Shown: positions 8,030-17,399, counted from the first letter of the stretch. The stretch is DNA of 64,000 nt from UBA4427 sp046351135 (GCA_046351135.1 JAXLZA010000001.1:248001-312000), one strand, 5' to 3'. Notes: a model not told the origin generated them from the letters alone. Numbers and translations are program-made.

Positions 8030-9307
8030 ATGGAGCGCGTGAACGTCGTGATCGCGGGCGGGGGCATCATCGGATCGGCGGTCGCCTGGTCGCTGGCGGC
8101 GCGCGGGGTCCGGGACATCCACGTCGTCGACCTCGACCTCGCCGGCATCTACGCCTCGAGCGAGCTCAACGCCGGGGGCGTGCGCGCGACCTGGTGGCAG
8201 CCGGTGAACATCGAGACCTGCAAGCAGTCGCTCGACTTCTTCCGGACGCGCCGCGAGGAGTTCGGCTTCCGCGAGCAGGGCTACCTGTGGCTCTACGACG
8301 ACCCCGACCACTTCGCGGTGGCGCGCGAGAAGAGCAAGCTCCAGAACCAGCGCGGGCTCGGCGTCGAGCTGCTCTCGCCGGGCGAGGCGGCGGCGCGCTG
8401 TCCGCTGCTCGACAGCAATCTCCACGAGCTGGTCGGCGCGACCTGGTCGCCGCGCGACGGGCTGATCAATCCGAACGCCATCCGCCGCTACTACCGCGCC
8501 GAGGCCGAGGCCCTGGGCGTGCGCTTCCGCAATCGCCATTACGTCGATGGGATCGTGACCCGGCGCGTCGACGGCGAGACCGGGACGCGGCGCGTCTGCG
8601 CGATCGACGTGATCGAGGTCGAGGGTGTCGACGCGGCGGACGAGTCCGGCGCGCTGCGTTCGATCCTGACGAGCCACCGCATCCCGCGCGAGCGCCGGCT
8701 GCGCGAGAGCCGGATCGAGTGCGACGTCCTCGTCAACTGCCTGGGCGCCTGGTCGACGGTCTTCTCGGGCAAGCTCGGGATCCGGGACGTGACCGAGGCG
8801 GTGCGCCGGCAGATCTGCCTCGTCGGCTTCGACCGCGCGGCGCTCTCTTCGCGGGTCGACTTCGATGCGCTCGGCATGGTCGTCGACGCGAGCGATCTCT
8901 ACTTCCATCCCGAGGCGGGCCACGTGCTCGCGGGCTACTCGATCCCCGAGGAGGCGCCCGGCTTCGACTTCGCCTACGACGGGGCGGACTTCTTCGAGAC
9001 CTTCGTCTGGCCGCGGCTCGCCCATCGGGCGTCGGCCTTCGAGCGCTGCGGCCACGTGCGCGGCTGGTCTGGGCTCTACGCCGTGACGCCGGACTGCAGC
9101 GGGATCGCGGGCTCCGTGCCCGGGATCGCGAACCTCTTCGAGGCCCACTCGTTCACCGGCCGCGGCGTGATGCAGTCCTACGGCGTCGCCCGCGCCCTCG
9201 CCGAGCGCATCGTCGACGGGCGCTCGAGCGCCTGCGACATCGGGCCGCTCGGCCGCCAGCGCTTCGCGACCCGGGAGAACTGGCTCCCGGAGACGCTCCA
9301 CATCTGA
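8030..9307 (+). CDS. FAD-dependent amino-acid-oxidase-like (DAO) oxidoreductase
   Basis: 425 residues of the DAO/DadA superfamily. An N-terminal Rossmann motif GGGIIG (10-15) ends in an acidic residue (HVVDLD) for the FAD ribose. The segment GGVRATWW follows. The C-terminus has NLFEAHSFTGRGVMQSYGVARALAE, the typical second FAD-contact region of sarcosine/glycine oxidase-type enzymes. It would oxidise a C-N or C-O bond with FAD. Start ATG with GGGGAGAG just upstream. It is convergent with the next gene. Substrate not predictable. Confidence 0.88.
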   Translation: MERVNVVIAGGGIIGSAVAWSLAARGVRDIHVVDLDLAGIYASSELNAGGVRATWWQPVNIETCKQSLDFFRTRREEFGFREQGYLWLYDDPDHFAVAREKSKLQNQRGLGVELLSPGEAAARCPLLDSNLHELVGATWSPRDGLINPNAIRRYYRAEAEALGVRFRNRHYVDGIVTRRVDGETGTRRVCAIDVIEVEGVDAADESGALRSILTSHRIPRERRLRESRIECDVLVNCLGAWSTVFSGKLGIRDVTEAVRRQICLVGFDRAALSSRVDFDALGMVVDASDLYFHPEAGHVLAGYSIPEEAPGFDFAYDGADFFETFVWPRLAHRASAFERCGHVRGWSGLYAVTPDCSGIAGSVPGIANLFEAHSFTGRGVMQSYGVARALAERIVDGRSSACDIGPLGRQRFATRENWLPETLHI

Positions 9308-9342
9308 GCGGCCGCGGGCGGGCGACGGCCCTCGCGAGCGCG

Positions 9343-9361
9343 CCGCTCCAGCCCGGAGCGG
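9343..9361. terminator. hairpin between convergent genes
   Basis: Perfect 7-bp stem CCGCTCC (9343-9349) / GGAGCGG (9355-9361) with a five-base loop, in the 58-base space between two converging genes. There is no U-tract on either side, so intrinsic termination is uncertain, but the position suits a bidirectional terminator. Confidence 0.4.
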
Positions 9362-9365
9362 GCGG

Positions 9366-10805
9366 CTAGAGCCGCGTGCGCGCGGCGGTGGCGCCGGCCC
9401 GGCGGCCGAAGAAGGTCCCGTCGCCGAGGGAGAGCCCGCTGCTGTAGCCGCCGACGGCGACGCCCGAGGTCGAGCGGCCGGCGCCGTAGAGGCCGCGCAT
9501 CGGCCGACCCTCGGGATCGAGGACGCGCCCGTCGACGTCCGTCGCGAGACCACCCAGCGTGAACACCGCATAGCGCGCGGTCTCGACGTTGCAGTCGATC
9601 GCGGCGAAGGGCGGCACGAGCAGCGGCTGCAGATACGGCTCGCGCTTCCCGAAGAGCGGATCGCTCCCCTGCTGGGCATGGCGATTGAAGAGCTCGATCG
9701 TCGACTCGAGGGCCCCCTCGGCGAGGCCGAGCTCCCGGCCGAGCTCCGCCGGCGTCTCGCCGACGGCACAGACCTCGAAGCCGTACTCGGGCTGCACGAA
9801 GATCGCGTCGTCGACGACCAGCCAGCAGTGGCCGTCCTGGCGCAGCAGCGCCGCGTCGCCGAGGCGGCCGTAGTAGGCGTCCTCGTTGATGAAGCGCTGG
9901 CCCTTCGCGTTGACGAGGATCCCGCGCTTGAGATCCCAGGGCTGGGTCACCGGCAGCGAGACCGAGACCTTGTCGAGGTGGCGCGTGCCGGCGCCGGCGC
10001 CCATGCCGAGGCGGATGCCCGAGCCGTCGTCCCCGTCGGCGGCGACGCGCATCTGGCAGCGGCGGGCCTCGGGACGGTAGGCGTCGAGCATCGCGTCGTT
10101 GAGCACGAAGCCGCCGGTCGCCAGCACGACGCCGCCGCGGACGCGGACGAAGCGGGACTTCCCGAAGGTCTCGAGGCGGGCGCCGGTGATCGTGCCGTCG
10201 CGCTCCTGCACGAGCGCGCTGCAGATCGTGTTGAAGGACTGCGCGGCCCCCGAATCGGCGACCGCCTTGCAGAGGGAGCTCATGACCTTGTGGCCGGCGG
10301 CGCCGGGGACGGCGGCGACGTGGCCCCGGGGCGCGGGCCGAGCCAGATCGCGGAAGGGCGCGACGTTCTCCGAGCCCGACCAGACGAGGCCGTCGTCGGT
10401 CGGCGGCTCGCCGGACTGGCCGTAGTAGAAGCTGTTCTTGTAGGGGACGCCCTGGGCGACGAGCCAGTCGAAGTGCTCGACCGTTCCCTCCGAGTAGAGC
10501 TGGATCTTCGCCTCGTCGCGGCCGAGGCCGACGGAGGCCATCAGGTACTTGTACATCTCCTCGGGCGAGTCCTCGAAGCCGCAGGCCTTCTGGAGCGCGG
10601 TGCCCCCGCCGAGGTAGATCACGCCGCCCGACATCGCCGAGGTTCCGCCGCCTCCGCCCGCGCGCTCGACGACGAGCGTCTTCGCGCCGGCGGCGACGGC
10701 GCCGAGGGCCGCCGCGGCGCCGGCGCAGCCGAGGCCGACGACGAGGACGTCGACCTGTTCGTCGAAAGAGGCGATCGAGCCGGCGTCGAGGATCTCGGTC
10801 TGCAT
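9366..10805 (-). CDS. FAD-binding dehydrogenase, KstD / fumarate-reductase-like
   Basis: 479 residues of the FAD_binding_2 family that includes 3-ketosteroid delta-1-dehydrogenase and soluble fumarate/urocanate reductases. The dinucleotide motif is VVGLGCAGAAAALGAVAAGAK near residue 25. A Gly-rich GGGGGTSAMSGG loop follows, and the C-terminus has GLYGAGRSTSGVAVGGYSSG. Shorter than most KstD proteins. The start at ATG 10805 is preferred over an in-frame ATG at 10820 because AAGGGAG lies five bases upstream of it. It is last in a minus-strand set with two SDR genes. A desaturase on a cyclic ketone is plausible but not proven. Confidence 0.85.
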   Translation of the reverse strand: MQTEILDAGSIASFDEQVDVLVVGLGCAGAAAALGAVAAGAKTLVVERAGGGGGTSAMSGGVIYLGGGTALQKACGFEDSPEEMYKYLMASVGLGRDEAKIQLYSEGTVEHFDWLVAQGVPYKNSFYYGQSGEPPTDDGLVWSGSENVAPFRDLARPAPRGHVAAVPGAAGHKVMSSLCKAVADSGAAQSFNTICSALVQERDGTITGARLETFGKSRFVRVRGGVVLATGGFVLNDAMLDAYRPEARRCQMRVAADGDDGSGIRLGMGAGAGTRHLDKVSVSLPVTQPWDLKRGILVNAKGQRFINEDAYYGRLGDAALLRQDGHCWLVVDDAIFVQPEYGFEVCAVGETPAELGRELGLAEGALESTIELFNRHAQQGSDPLFGKREPYLQPLLVPPFAAIDCNVETARYAVFTLGGLATDVDGRVLDPEGRPMRGLYGAGRSTSGVAVGGYSSGLSLGDGTFFGRRAGATAARTRL

Positions 10806-10810
10806 GGGGA

Positions 10811-10817
10811 CTCCCTT
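10811..10817 (-). promoter_or_regulatory. ribosome binding site deciding the start at 10805
   Basis: AAGGGAG on the minus strand, five bases before ATG 10805. This favours the second Met of the open frame over the one at 10820, which overlaps this site. Confidence 0.6.
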
Positions 10818-10901
10818 CATCGGCGCGCGCGTGGGCGCGGCGCTCGGGTCGAATCGATCGGCACCGGATCGGGGCGGCGCGTCGATCGCGCGCCGTCCCG
10901 C

Positions 10902-11675
10902 TCAGAGCCGGTAGCCACCGTCCACGCTGATCACCTGGCCCGTGATCGGCTCGCCCGCATCCGACGCGAGCAGCACGACCATCGGCCCGAGCAGCTCGGG
11001 CTCGAGGATGCGGCGCTGGGCGCTCTCGGCCTCCGCGCGCTGGCGGGCGGTCGCGGCGTCGATGCCCTGGGCGGCGCCGAGCTGATCGAAGGAGACGAGG
11101 TCGGTCGCGGTCCAGCCGGGGCAGACGCAGTTGACGGTGATCTTGTGGCGGGCGAGATCGACGGCGAGCTGCTTCGTCAGGCCGACGAGGCCGTGCTTCG
11201 CGGCGGTATAGGCGGGGCTCGCCGCGGCGTGCTTCGAGGCCCCGGAGCCGATCTGGATGATGCGGCCCCGGCCGCGGCTGCGCATCGAGGCGACGGCGGC
11301 CTTCGTGGTCCAGTAGGCCGAGGTCAGGTTCAACGTCAGGTTCGCTTCGAAGCGATCGTCGTCGCTCGAGAAGAGATTGGGATTGCCGCCGGCCGACCCG
11401 CCGACGTTGTTGACGAGGATGTCGAGACCGCCGAAGCGGGCGATCGCTTCGGCGACGGGCTTCGTCGCCTCGTCGCGGCTCATCGCGTCGGCGCGCACGG
11501 GGACGACGTCGAGCTCGGCGGCCGCGCGGTCGAGCTTCTCCTGGGAGCGCCCGGAGATCACGACCGCGGCGCCGGCCTGGCGGAGCGCCGCCGCGAGCGC
11601 CCGGCCGATGCCGCGGGAGCCGCCGGTCACGACGGCGACGCGGCCGGTCAGCACGCCGTTCGAGGGGGAGGACAA
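10902..11675 (-). CDS. short-chain dehydrogenase/reductase
   Basis: 257 residues with a TTG start. Motifs: TGGSRGIG near 17-24, NNVG (Val in place of the usual Ala), GSGASKHAAASPAYTAAK with the Tyr-x3-Lys pair, and a C-terminal SVDGGYRL typical of FabG-like SDRs. The start was chosen because GGAAGGAG sits seven bases upstream; an in-frame GTG at 11705 lies upstream of that site and would add ten residues. It sits between another SDR and the FAD dehydrogenase, all on the minus strand with gaps of 58 and 96 bases, so probably one operon. Confidence 0.9.
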   Translation of the reverse strand: MSSPSNGVLTGRVAVVTGGSRGIGRALAAALRQAGAAVVISGRSQEKLDRAAAELDVVPVRADAMSRDEATKPVAEAIARFGGLDILVNNVGGSAGGNPNLFSSDDDRFEANLTLNLTSAYWTTKAAVASMRSRGRGRIIQIGSGASKHAAASPAYTAAKHGLVGLTKQLAVDLARHKITVNCVCPGWTATDLVSFDQLGAAQGIDAATARQRAEAESAQRRILEPELLGPMVVLLASDAGEPITGQVISVDGGYRL

Positions 11676-11682
11676 GGCTCGA

Positions 11683-11690
11683 CTCCTTCC
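11683..11690 (-). promoter_or_regulatory. ribosome binding site deciding a TTG start
   Basis: GGAAGGAG, a near-perfect Shine-Dalgarno sequence on the minus strand, seven bases before TTG 11675. It argues that the SDR starts there rather than at GTG 11705. Confidence 0.65.
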
Positions 11691-11733
11691 GATGCGCCCG
11701 GGCACGCGACTTCGCGTCGTGCCCGTGCGGCGC

Positions 11734-12507
11734 TCACTCGACCGGGTGGGGCACCGTCGGCGGCCACTCGCCGCCGCCGTGGACCTCGAGCGCCGCGCCG
11801 CTCACGTAGCTCGAGTCCCGGGCCGCGAGGAAGAGACAGGCGTGGGCGATCTCCTCGGCGTGGGCGAAGCGCCCGGCCGGGATCGCGCGCAGGATCTCGG
11901 CCTGGGTCGAGTCGTCGCCGAAGTGGTCGCCGGTCAGCTCCGTCGCGACGAGTCCGGCCACGATGCAGTTGACCCGGATCTTCGGGCCCCACTCGACGGC
12001 CAGCGTCGTCGTCGCGTTCATGAGCCCGGCCTTCGCTGCCCCGTACGCCACGCCCTTGGGCGTCGGCCGCAGGGAGCTGATGCTCACGATGTTGACGATC
12101 GAGCCGCCGTGCTCCCGGCCGGCCATGTGGGCGTGGACCTGCTGCGAGAGGACGAGCGGCGCCTGGAGGTTCAGCTCGAGGATCTTCTGGGTCAGCTTCG
12201 GCGAGCCCTCGGCGCTCGAGACCGCCGGCGCACCGCCGGCGTTGTTGACGAGGACGTCGATCCCGCCCGTCGCCTTCGCGCACTCCGCCAGCCAGGCGCG
12301 GGTCGCCTCGGGGTCGCGCACGTCGACCGCGGTCGCACGGATCCCGGCGTGTCGGTAGGGCTCCTCGACGAGTCGTCGGCTGCAGGTCTCGACCCGCGCA
12401 CCGGCCTCCGCGAAGGCCTCGCAGATCTGGCGGCCGATCCCCCGCGAGCCGCCCGTCACCACCACCGTCTGTCCCGAGAAATCGAAACGCGTCCTGCCTG
12501 AGCCCAC
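11734..12507 (-). CDS. short-chain dehydrogenase/reductase
   Basis: 257 residues, GTG start with GGGAG upstream. Cofactor motif TGGSRGIG near 15-22, NNAGG, catalytic VSISSLRPTPKGVAYGAAKAG (Ser, Tyr, Lys), C-terminal YVSGAALEVHGGGEW. It is the first gene of the minus-strand SDR-SDR-FAD dehydrogenase set and diverges from the amidohydrolase operon. Despite equal length, its sequence differs clearly from the next SDR, so the two probably act on different intermediates. Confidence 0.9.
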   Translation of the reverse strand: MGSGRTRFDFSGQTVVVTGGSRGIGRQICEAFAEAGARVETCSRRLVEEPYRHAGIRATAVDVRDPEATRAWLAECAKATGGIDVLVNNAGGAPAVSSAEGSPKLTQKILELNLQAPLVLSQQVHAHMAGREHGGSIVNIVSISSLRPTPKGVAYGAAKAGLMNATTTLAVEWGPKIRVNCIVAGLVATELTGDHFGDDSTQAEILRAIPAGRFAHAEEIAHACLFLAARDSSYVSGAALEVHGGGEWPPTVPHPVE

Positions 12508-12536
12508 CGCTGCTCCCGTCCGAAGTCGACTAAATC

Positions 12537-12550
12537 TCGCAGGTTTGCGA
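12537..12550. promoter_or_regulatory. inverted repeat in a divergent intergenic region
   Basis: TCGCA (12537-12541) and TGCGA (12546-12550), four bases apart, lie in an AT-richer patch of the 147-base space between the divergent SDR and amidohydrolase genes. A separate hairpin, CCCGCG/CGCGGG, lies at 12602-12616. The first repeat is a candidate operator for both operons; no consensus promoter is recognised. Confidence 0.3.
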
Positions 12551-12654
12551 ATCTCGGCAACTCGCCCGACCACGCGTCCGACGGCCCGTCCGGACCCGCG
12601 TCCCGCGCTTCGCGGGGCCGGGCGCCGACCGGCTCGTCCAGCAAGGAGCTCCGC

Positions 12655-13860
12655 ATGCAGGCCCAAGGCTCGAAGACGAGCACGATTCCCCGGATCATCA
12701 GCGTCGACGACCACGTGGTCGAGCCGGCGCACATCTGGGAGTCCCGGCTGCCGGCGCGCTTCCGGGACAAGGGGCCGCGGGTCGTGCTGCGGCCGCGCGG
12801 GGTGCCGCGACTGGTGGACGGCGTCTGGGTCGAGCGGCCGGGGGACGACGGTCCGCTCGCGGCCTGGTGGCACTACGAGGACCATCTCTACCAGATGCGC
12901 CTCATGATCGCGTGTCCCGGGCTGCGCCCGGAGGAGGTCAAGCCGATCGGGGTGACCTTCGACGACATCGCCCGCGGCTGCTTCGATCCCAAGGCGCGCC
13001 TCGCCGACATGGACCGCAACCACGTCGAGGCCTCGCTCTGCTTCCCGAACTACCCGCGCTTCTGCGGTCAGCTCTTCAACGAGCGCAAGGACCGCGAGCT
13101 CGCGAAGCTCTGCGTCGAGGCCTACAACGACTGGATGGTCGAGGAGTGGTGCGGCGGCTCGAACGGGCGGCTGATCCCGCTCTGCATCGTGCCGCTCTGG
13201 GACGCCGAGCTGGCCGCCGCCGAGATCCGCCGCAACGCGGCCCGGGGTGTGCGCGCGGTCGCCTTCTCCGAGCTGCCTTCCTGGCTCGGGCTGCCCTCGC
13301 TCCACGGCGACTACTGGGATCCCTTCATCCGCGCCTGCGAGGAGACGGGGACCGTCATCTGCATGCACATCGGCTCGGGGACGAAGACCGTCAACACCGC
13401 CCCGGACGCGCCGACGATCATGTCCTCGAACCTGATCGCCTGCAATTCCGTCGCCTCGATGCTCGACTGGATCTTCTCGGGCAAGCTGATCCGCTTCCCG
13501 AAGCTGAAGCTCCTCTACGCCGAGTGCCAGATCGGCTGGATCCCGTACTTCATCGAGCGCGCCGACGACACCTGGCAGACCCACCAGTGGGCCCAGGGCG
13601 AGACGCGGCTCCCGGATCCGCCGTCGACCTACTACCGCCGCAACGTCTTCAGCTGCTTCTTCAAGGACACCGTCGGCATCGACCTCGTCGAGCGCGTCGG
13701 CCTCGACCAGGTCATGTTCGAGACCGACTACCCGCATCAGGACGGCACCTTCCCGCATACGAAGGAGACGGCCGAGAAGCTCTTCGGTCATCTGCCCCAG
13801 GACCAGGTCGACAAGATCGCGCGCAAGAACGCGATCCGGCTCTTCGACCTTTCGCTCTGA
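12655..13860 (+). CDS. amidohydrolase family protein (ACMSD-like, amidohydrolase 2)
   Basis: 401 residues of the amidohydrolase-2 family. The N-terminus has SVDDHVVEP (D18, D19, H20), the usual strand-1 metal motif in its DxH-like form. ICMHIGSG near 235 supplies a later His. ETDYPHQDG near 355 holds the conserved Asp of strand 8. The family includes decarboxylases and hydrolases of ring-cleavage products. Start ATG with AAGGAG upstream. It is followed by two acyl-CoA dehydrogenases and an LLM enzyme on the same strand. A C-C hydrolase or decarboxylase step is possible; substrate unknown. Confidence 0.88.
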   Translation: MQAQGSKTSTIPRIISVDDHVVEPAHIWESRLPARFRDKGPRVVLRPRGVPRLVDGVWVERPGDDGPLAAWWHYEDHLYQMRLMIACPGLRPEEVKPIGVTFDDIARGCFDPKARLADMDRNHVEASLCFPNYPRFCGQLFNERKDRELAKLCVEAYNDWMVEEWCGGSNGRLIPLCIVPLWDAELAAAEIRRNAARGVRAVAFSELPSWLGLPSLHGDYWDPFIRACEETGTVICMHIGSGTKTVNTAPDAPTIMSSNLIACNSVASMLDWIFSGKLIRFPKLKLLYAECQIGWIPYFIERADDTWQTHQWAQGETRLPDPPSTYYRRNVFSCFFKDTVGIDLVERVGLDQVMFETDYPHQDGTFPHTKETAEKLFGHLPQDQVDKIARKNAIRLFDLSL

Positions 13861-13873
13861 GGGAGACCGACCC

Positions 13874-15076
13874 GTGCCGCTCACGCTGCCCGACTTCAAT
13901 CTGAGCCCCGAGCAGGTCGAGTTCCGCGACACCCTGCGCCGCTTCTTCGAGGCGAACGCCCCGATGACCGAGACGCGGCGCGTGATGGCGTCGGGGGAGG
14001 GGATCTCGAGCGCGCTCTGGGAGAAGGCCGGCGCCGAGCTCGGCCTCGTCGGCCTCGCGATCCCCGAGGCCCACGGTGGCCAGGGCTTCGGCCTGAAGGA
14101 GCTCGCGATCGCCCTCGGCGAGGTCGGGCGCGCGCTCGCGCCGATTCCGCTCCAGGCCTCGGCGGCGCTCGCCGGTCGGGTGGTCGCGCGGGTCCTCGAG
14201 GCGAGCGGTGCGAAGGCGGATCGCTGGCTCGAGCCGCTGGCCGCTGGGCAGATCGCGACGCTGGCCTGGCTCGAGGACGGGGGCTCCTGGGAGCTCGGGC
14301 GTGTGCGTCTCGAGGCGAAGCCGTCGGGCTCGGCGTTCCGGCTGAGCGGGGAGAAGCGCCTCGTCCTCGACGGCGCCGTCGCGGAGCGCTTCTTCGTGGT
14401 GGCGCGGTCGGGCGGGGGGCTCGGGCTCTTCGCGGTGGACGCGGGGGCGCCGGGGCTCACGGTCTCGCGCCAGGAGGCCTTCGATCCGACGCGGCCCCTC
14501 GCGCGGATGCGCTTCGAGAACGTCGAGGTCGAGGCCGTCGGTGCGCCGGGCGAGGACCGGGCGGCGATCGAGCGCGGGCTCGAGGACGCGTCGGTGCTCG
14601 CGTGTGCGGAGATGATCGGGGGCATGCAGCGGGTGCTCGAGGCGGCCGTCGACTACGCGAACGCGCGCCATCAGTTCGGGCGGCCGATCGGCTCCTTCCA
14701 GGCGATCAAGCACAAGTGCGCCGACATGCTGATCGACTTCGAGGGCGCGCGGACGGCGGTCGAGGCAGCGATCGAGGCCTGCGATGCCGGCGACGGGGAC
14801 GACGCCGCCGAGCGGGCGCTGCTCGCGGCGGTCGCGAAGGCGAAGACCGGCCCGGCCTACGTCCGCATGGCGATCGAGAACATGCAGATCCAGGGCGGCG
14901 TGGGATACACCTGGGAGTACGACGCCCATCTCTACTATCGCCGCGCCCAGTCCGGCGAGGTCTTCCACGGGCGCGCGAGCGATCACCACGACCGCATCGC
15001 TCGGCTGCTGGCCTCGTCTGCGGCCGCGAGGACGGCGGCCGGACGGGCGGTGGCCGCGGGGGGAGGTGCGCGATGA
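13874..15076 (+). CDS. acyl-CoA dehydrogenase, first subunit of an adjacent pair
   Basis: 400 residues, GTG start with GGGAG upstream. It has the acyl-CoA dehydrogenase layout: N-terminal helices, GLAIPEAHGGQGFG, RHQFGRPIGSFQAIKHKCADM and the late GGVGYTWEYDAHLYYRR. That C-terminal TWE motif is typical of one partner in the heteromeric (alpha2beta2) dehydrogenases known from steroid degradation, such as mycobacterial ChsE1-ChsE2. The next gene encodes the other type of partner and overlaps by four bases (ATGA). Heteromer formation is inferred from this arrangement. Probably introduces an alpha,beta double bond into a CoA ester using FAD. Confidence 0.92.
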   Translation: MPLTLPDFNLSPEQVEFRDTLRRFFEANAPMTETRRVMASGEGISSALWEKAGAELGLVGLAIPEAHGGQGFGLKELAIALGEVGRALAPIPLQASAALAGRVVARVLEASGAKADRWLEPLAAGQIATLAWLEDGGSWELGRVRLEAKPSGSAFRLSGEKRLVLDGAVAERFFVVARSGGGLGLFAVDAGAPGLTVSRQEAFDPTRPLARMRFENVEVEAVGAPGEDRAAIERGLEDASVLACAEMIGGMQRVLEAAVDYANARHQFGRPIGSFQAIKHKCADMLIDFEGARTAVEAAIEACDAGDGDDAAERALLAAVAKAKTGPAYVRMAIENMQIQGGVGYTWEYDAHLYYRRAQSGEVFHGRASDHHDRIARLLASSAAARTAAGRAVAAGGGAR

Positions 15077-16311
15077 AGCGACGAGCGGATACGCCGCAGG
15101 AGGCCGCCTTCCGGGCCGAGGCCCGGGCCTGGCTCGAGGCCCACGCGAAGCGCAAGAACGGCATCGACGACTGGTCGAACGGGCCCCGCGAGCACACGGT
15201 CGAGGCCGAGGACGAGTACTGGCGCCGCATGAAGGCGTGGCAGCGGACGCGCTTCGACGGGGGCTGGGCGGCGATCACCTGGCCGAAGGAGTTCGGCGGG
15301 CGCGGTGCGTCCCCGATCGAGGCGATCATCTTCGCAGAGGAAGTCGCGGCCTTCGACGTCTCGAGCGGCTTCATCGACGCGGCGGTCGGCCTGATCGGGC
15401 CGGCGCTGATCCGCTTCGGGACGCCCGAGCAGCGCGCGCGCTACCTGAAGCCGATGCTGCGCGGCGACGAGATCTGGTGCCAGCTCTTCAGCGAGCCCGA
15501 GGCCGGCTCGGATCTCGCGGCGGTGCGGACGCGGGGCGTCGTCGACGGCGACGACCTCGTGCTGAACGGCCAGAAGGTCTGGACGACCAGCGCGCAGTAC
15601 GCCGACTGGGGCTTCATCGTCTGCCGGACGAATCCCGACGTCCCCAAGCACGACGGCATCACCTTCGCGATGGTCGACATGCGCCAGCCCGGCGTCGAGG
15701 TCCGCCCGCTCGTCACGATGAAGGGCGATCGCCACTTCAACGAGGTCTTCTTCAAGGACGTGCGGACCCCGCTCACGAACGTCGTGAACGGCCTCGGCCG
15801 CGGCTGGCCCGTCACGACCTTCGTGCTCATGAACGAGGGCGCGAGCATCGGCACGACGAGCCACGGCCGACTGCGCGTCGCCGATCTCGTCGCGGACGCG
15901 GTCGCCTCCGGCCGCATCGAGGAGCCCGTCGTGCGCGAGAAGCTCGGCGTGGGCTACGTCGAGGAGCGCGTGCTCGAGCTGCTGCAGACGCGGCTCAAGG
16001 GGGCGATCCTCGACGGGCGGCGGCCCGACGTCGACGGGTCGGTGCTCAAGGTCTTCACCGCCGAGAGCGGTCACCGCAAGGCCGAGCTCGCCGCCTGGCT
16101 GCAGGGCGCCGAGGCGCTGCTCGCGGGCCACGACGCGCCGATGGAGGGGCGCTGGCAGGACAGCCTGCTCGGCCGCGGCGCGACGACCGTCGGCGGCGGG
16201 ACCGTCGAGGTCCACCGCAACGGTCTCGGCGAGCGCGCCCTCGGCCTGCCCAAGGAGCCGCGCTTCGACCGCGACCGCCCGTTCAAGGATCTGCGCGTGA
16301 GCGGGCAGTGA
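15073..16311 (+). CDS. acyl-CoA dehydrogenase, second subunit of an adjacent pair
   Basis: 412 residues. It contains WPKEFGGRG, CQLFSEPEAGSDLAAVRT (the flavin/substrate segment), LNGQKVWTTSAQYADWG and HFNEVFFKDVR, all standard acyl-CoA dehydrogenase blocks. The C-terminus ends with GGGTVEVHRNGLGERALGLP, the usual end of this subunit type, which binds FAD with the partner. ATG overlaps the preceding stop, so coupled translation is expected. Together with the 400-residue partner it resembles steroid side-chain dehydrogenases. Substrate chain length cannot be judged from sequence. Confidence 0.93.
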   Translation: MKRRADTPQEAAFRAEARAWLEAHAKRKNGIDDWSNGPREHTVEAEDEYWRRMKAWQRTRFDGGWAAITWPKEFGGRGASPIEAIIFAEEVAAFDVSSGFIDAAVGLIGPALIRFGTPEQRARYLKPMLRGDEIWCQLFSEPEAGSDLAAVRTRGVVDGDDLVLNGQKVWTTSAQYADWGFIVCRTNPDVPKHDGITFAMVDMRQPGVEVRPLVTMKGDRHFNEVFFKDVRTPLTNVVNGLGRGWPVTTFVLMNEGASIGTTSHGRLRVADLVADAVASGRIEEPVVREKLGVGYVEERVLELLQTRLKGAILDGRRPDVDGSVLKVFTAESGHRKAELAAWLQGAEALLAGHDAPMEGRWQDSLLGRGATTVGGGTVEVHRNGLGERALGLPKEPRFDRDRPFKDLRVSGQ

Positions 16312-16411
16312 ACGGTGGGGCGGACCGCGCTGGCCGAGCGCGCCCGCCCTCGACCCGCCCGGATCCCGCCGCCCTCTCTCGAAGGAACCCAACCGCAACG
16401 AGGAGCCCGAC

Positions 16412-17380
16412 ATGCCCGAAGCCCATCAGCCCGCCGCCGTGCGACCCGCCCTCTCGCTCCAGCCCCCGAACTTCGCCGCGAAGGATCCCGGCATCGGCGG
16501 CTGGCGCCATCTCTTCGACCAGGCGCGCGGCGCCGACGCGGCGGGCATCGATCGCCTCGTCGTCTCCGACCACGTCGTCCTCGGCGAGCAGCTCGGCAAC
16601 TACGCCGATCCCAAGAAGGGCGGCATCAAGGGTGGCGTCCAGCCGACCGGGCCCGACGGCCAGTGGCTCGATCCGATCGTCGTTCTCTCGATGTGGGCGG
16701 CGGTCACGAAGCGCACCCGCTTCCTGACCGGCATCCTGATCGCGCCGCTGCGCCGCCCGGCGACCCTCGCCAAGCAGCTCGCGACCCTCGACACCCTCTC
16801 CGAGGGACGCCTCGACATCGGCGTCGGCGTCGGCTGGCAGCGCGAGGAGTACGAGGCGAACGGGATCGAGTACGAGGGCCGCGGCAAGCTCCTCGACGAG
16901 ACCCTCGAGATCTGCCAGACCCTCTGGAAGAACGAGTCGGCGAGCCACCGTGGTCGGATCGCGAACTTCGACAAGATCCACCTCAACCCGAAGCCCGTGC
17001 ATCCCTGCGGCGTGCCGTTCTGGATCAGCGGGACGCTGAACCCGAACGTCATGCAGCGCATCGTCAAGTACGGCAGCGGCTGGATTCCGTGGGGCGACGA
17101 CGGGATGAACCCGCTCGAGGGCATCAAGAAGATCCGCGAGGCCCTGACCAAGGCTGGCCGCAGCATCGAGGGCTTCGAGGCCACCAGCTACATCCCGATC
17201 GCCTATGGGGCGGACAAGAAGATCGACGTCGAGAAGACGATGTCGGTCGTGCCGGCGATGGTGGCGGGCGGGCTCACCGACCTGCGCGTGACCCTCGACC
17301 TGCCGAAGAGCCAGGCCGCGGTCGAGGACCTGCTGACTCCCCTCGTCCAGGCCTTCCGCAAGGCGGCGGGTCGGCGCTAG
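16412..17380 (+). CDS. LLM-class, probably F420-dependent oxidoreductase
   Basis: 322 residues resembling the family of F420-dependent luciferase-like proteins: LVVSDHVV near residue 50, TGILIAPLRRPATLAKQLATLD near 108 and SEGRLDIGVGVGWQREEYEANG near 130. These segments form the deazaflavin pocket in known members. The C-terminal 25 residues are charged helix. RBS GAGGAG. It follows the acyl-CoA dehydrogenase pair by 100 bases on the same strand and converges on the aldolase with 19 bases between stops. Cofactor assignment is by family habit, not proof. Confidence 0.88.
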   Translation: MPEAHQPAAVRPALSLQPPNFAAKDPGIGGWRHLFDQARGADAAGIDRLVVSDHVVLGEQLGNYADPKKGGIKGGVQPTGPDGQWLDPIVVLSMWAAVTKRTRFLTGILIAPLRRPATLAKQLATLDTLSEGRLDIGVGVGWQREEYEANGIEYEGRGKLLDETLEICQTLWKNESASHRGRIANFDKIHLNPKPVHPCGVPFWISGTLNPNVMQRIVKYGSGWIPWGDDGMNPLEGIKKIREALTKAGRSIEGFEATSYIPIAYGADKKIDVEKTMSVVPAMVAGGLTDLRVTLDLPKSQAAVEDLLTPLVQAFRKAAGRR

Positions 17381-17399
17381 GCGCCGGGCCGGCGGTGCA

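Noticed and set aside
3281..9769. A 2162-residue open frame on the minus strand
   Set aside because: It is an antisense shadow of the CoA-transferase, SDR, YbaK and oxidoreductase genes: Arg/Pro/Ala-rich, without domains, an artefact of high GC.
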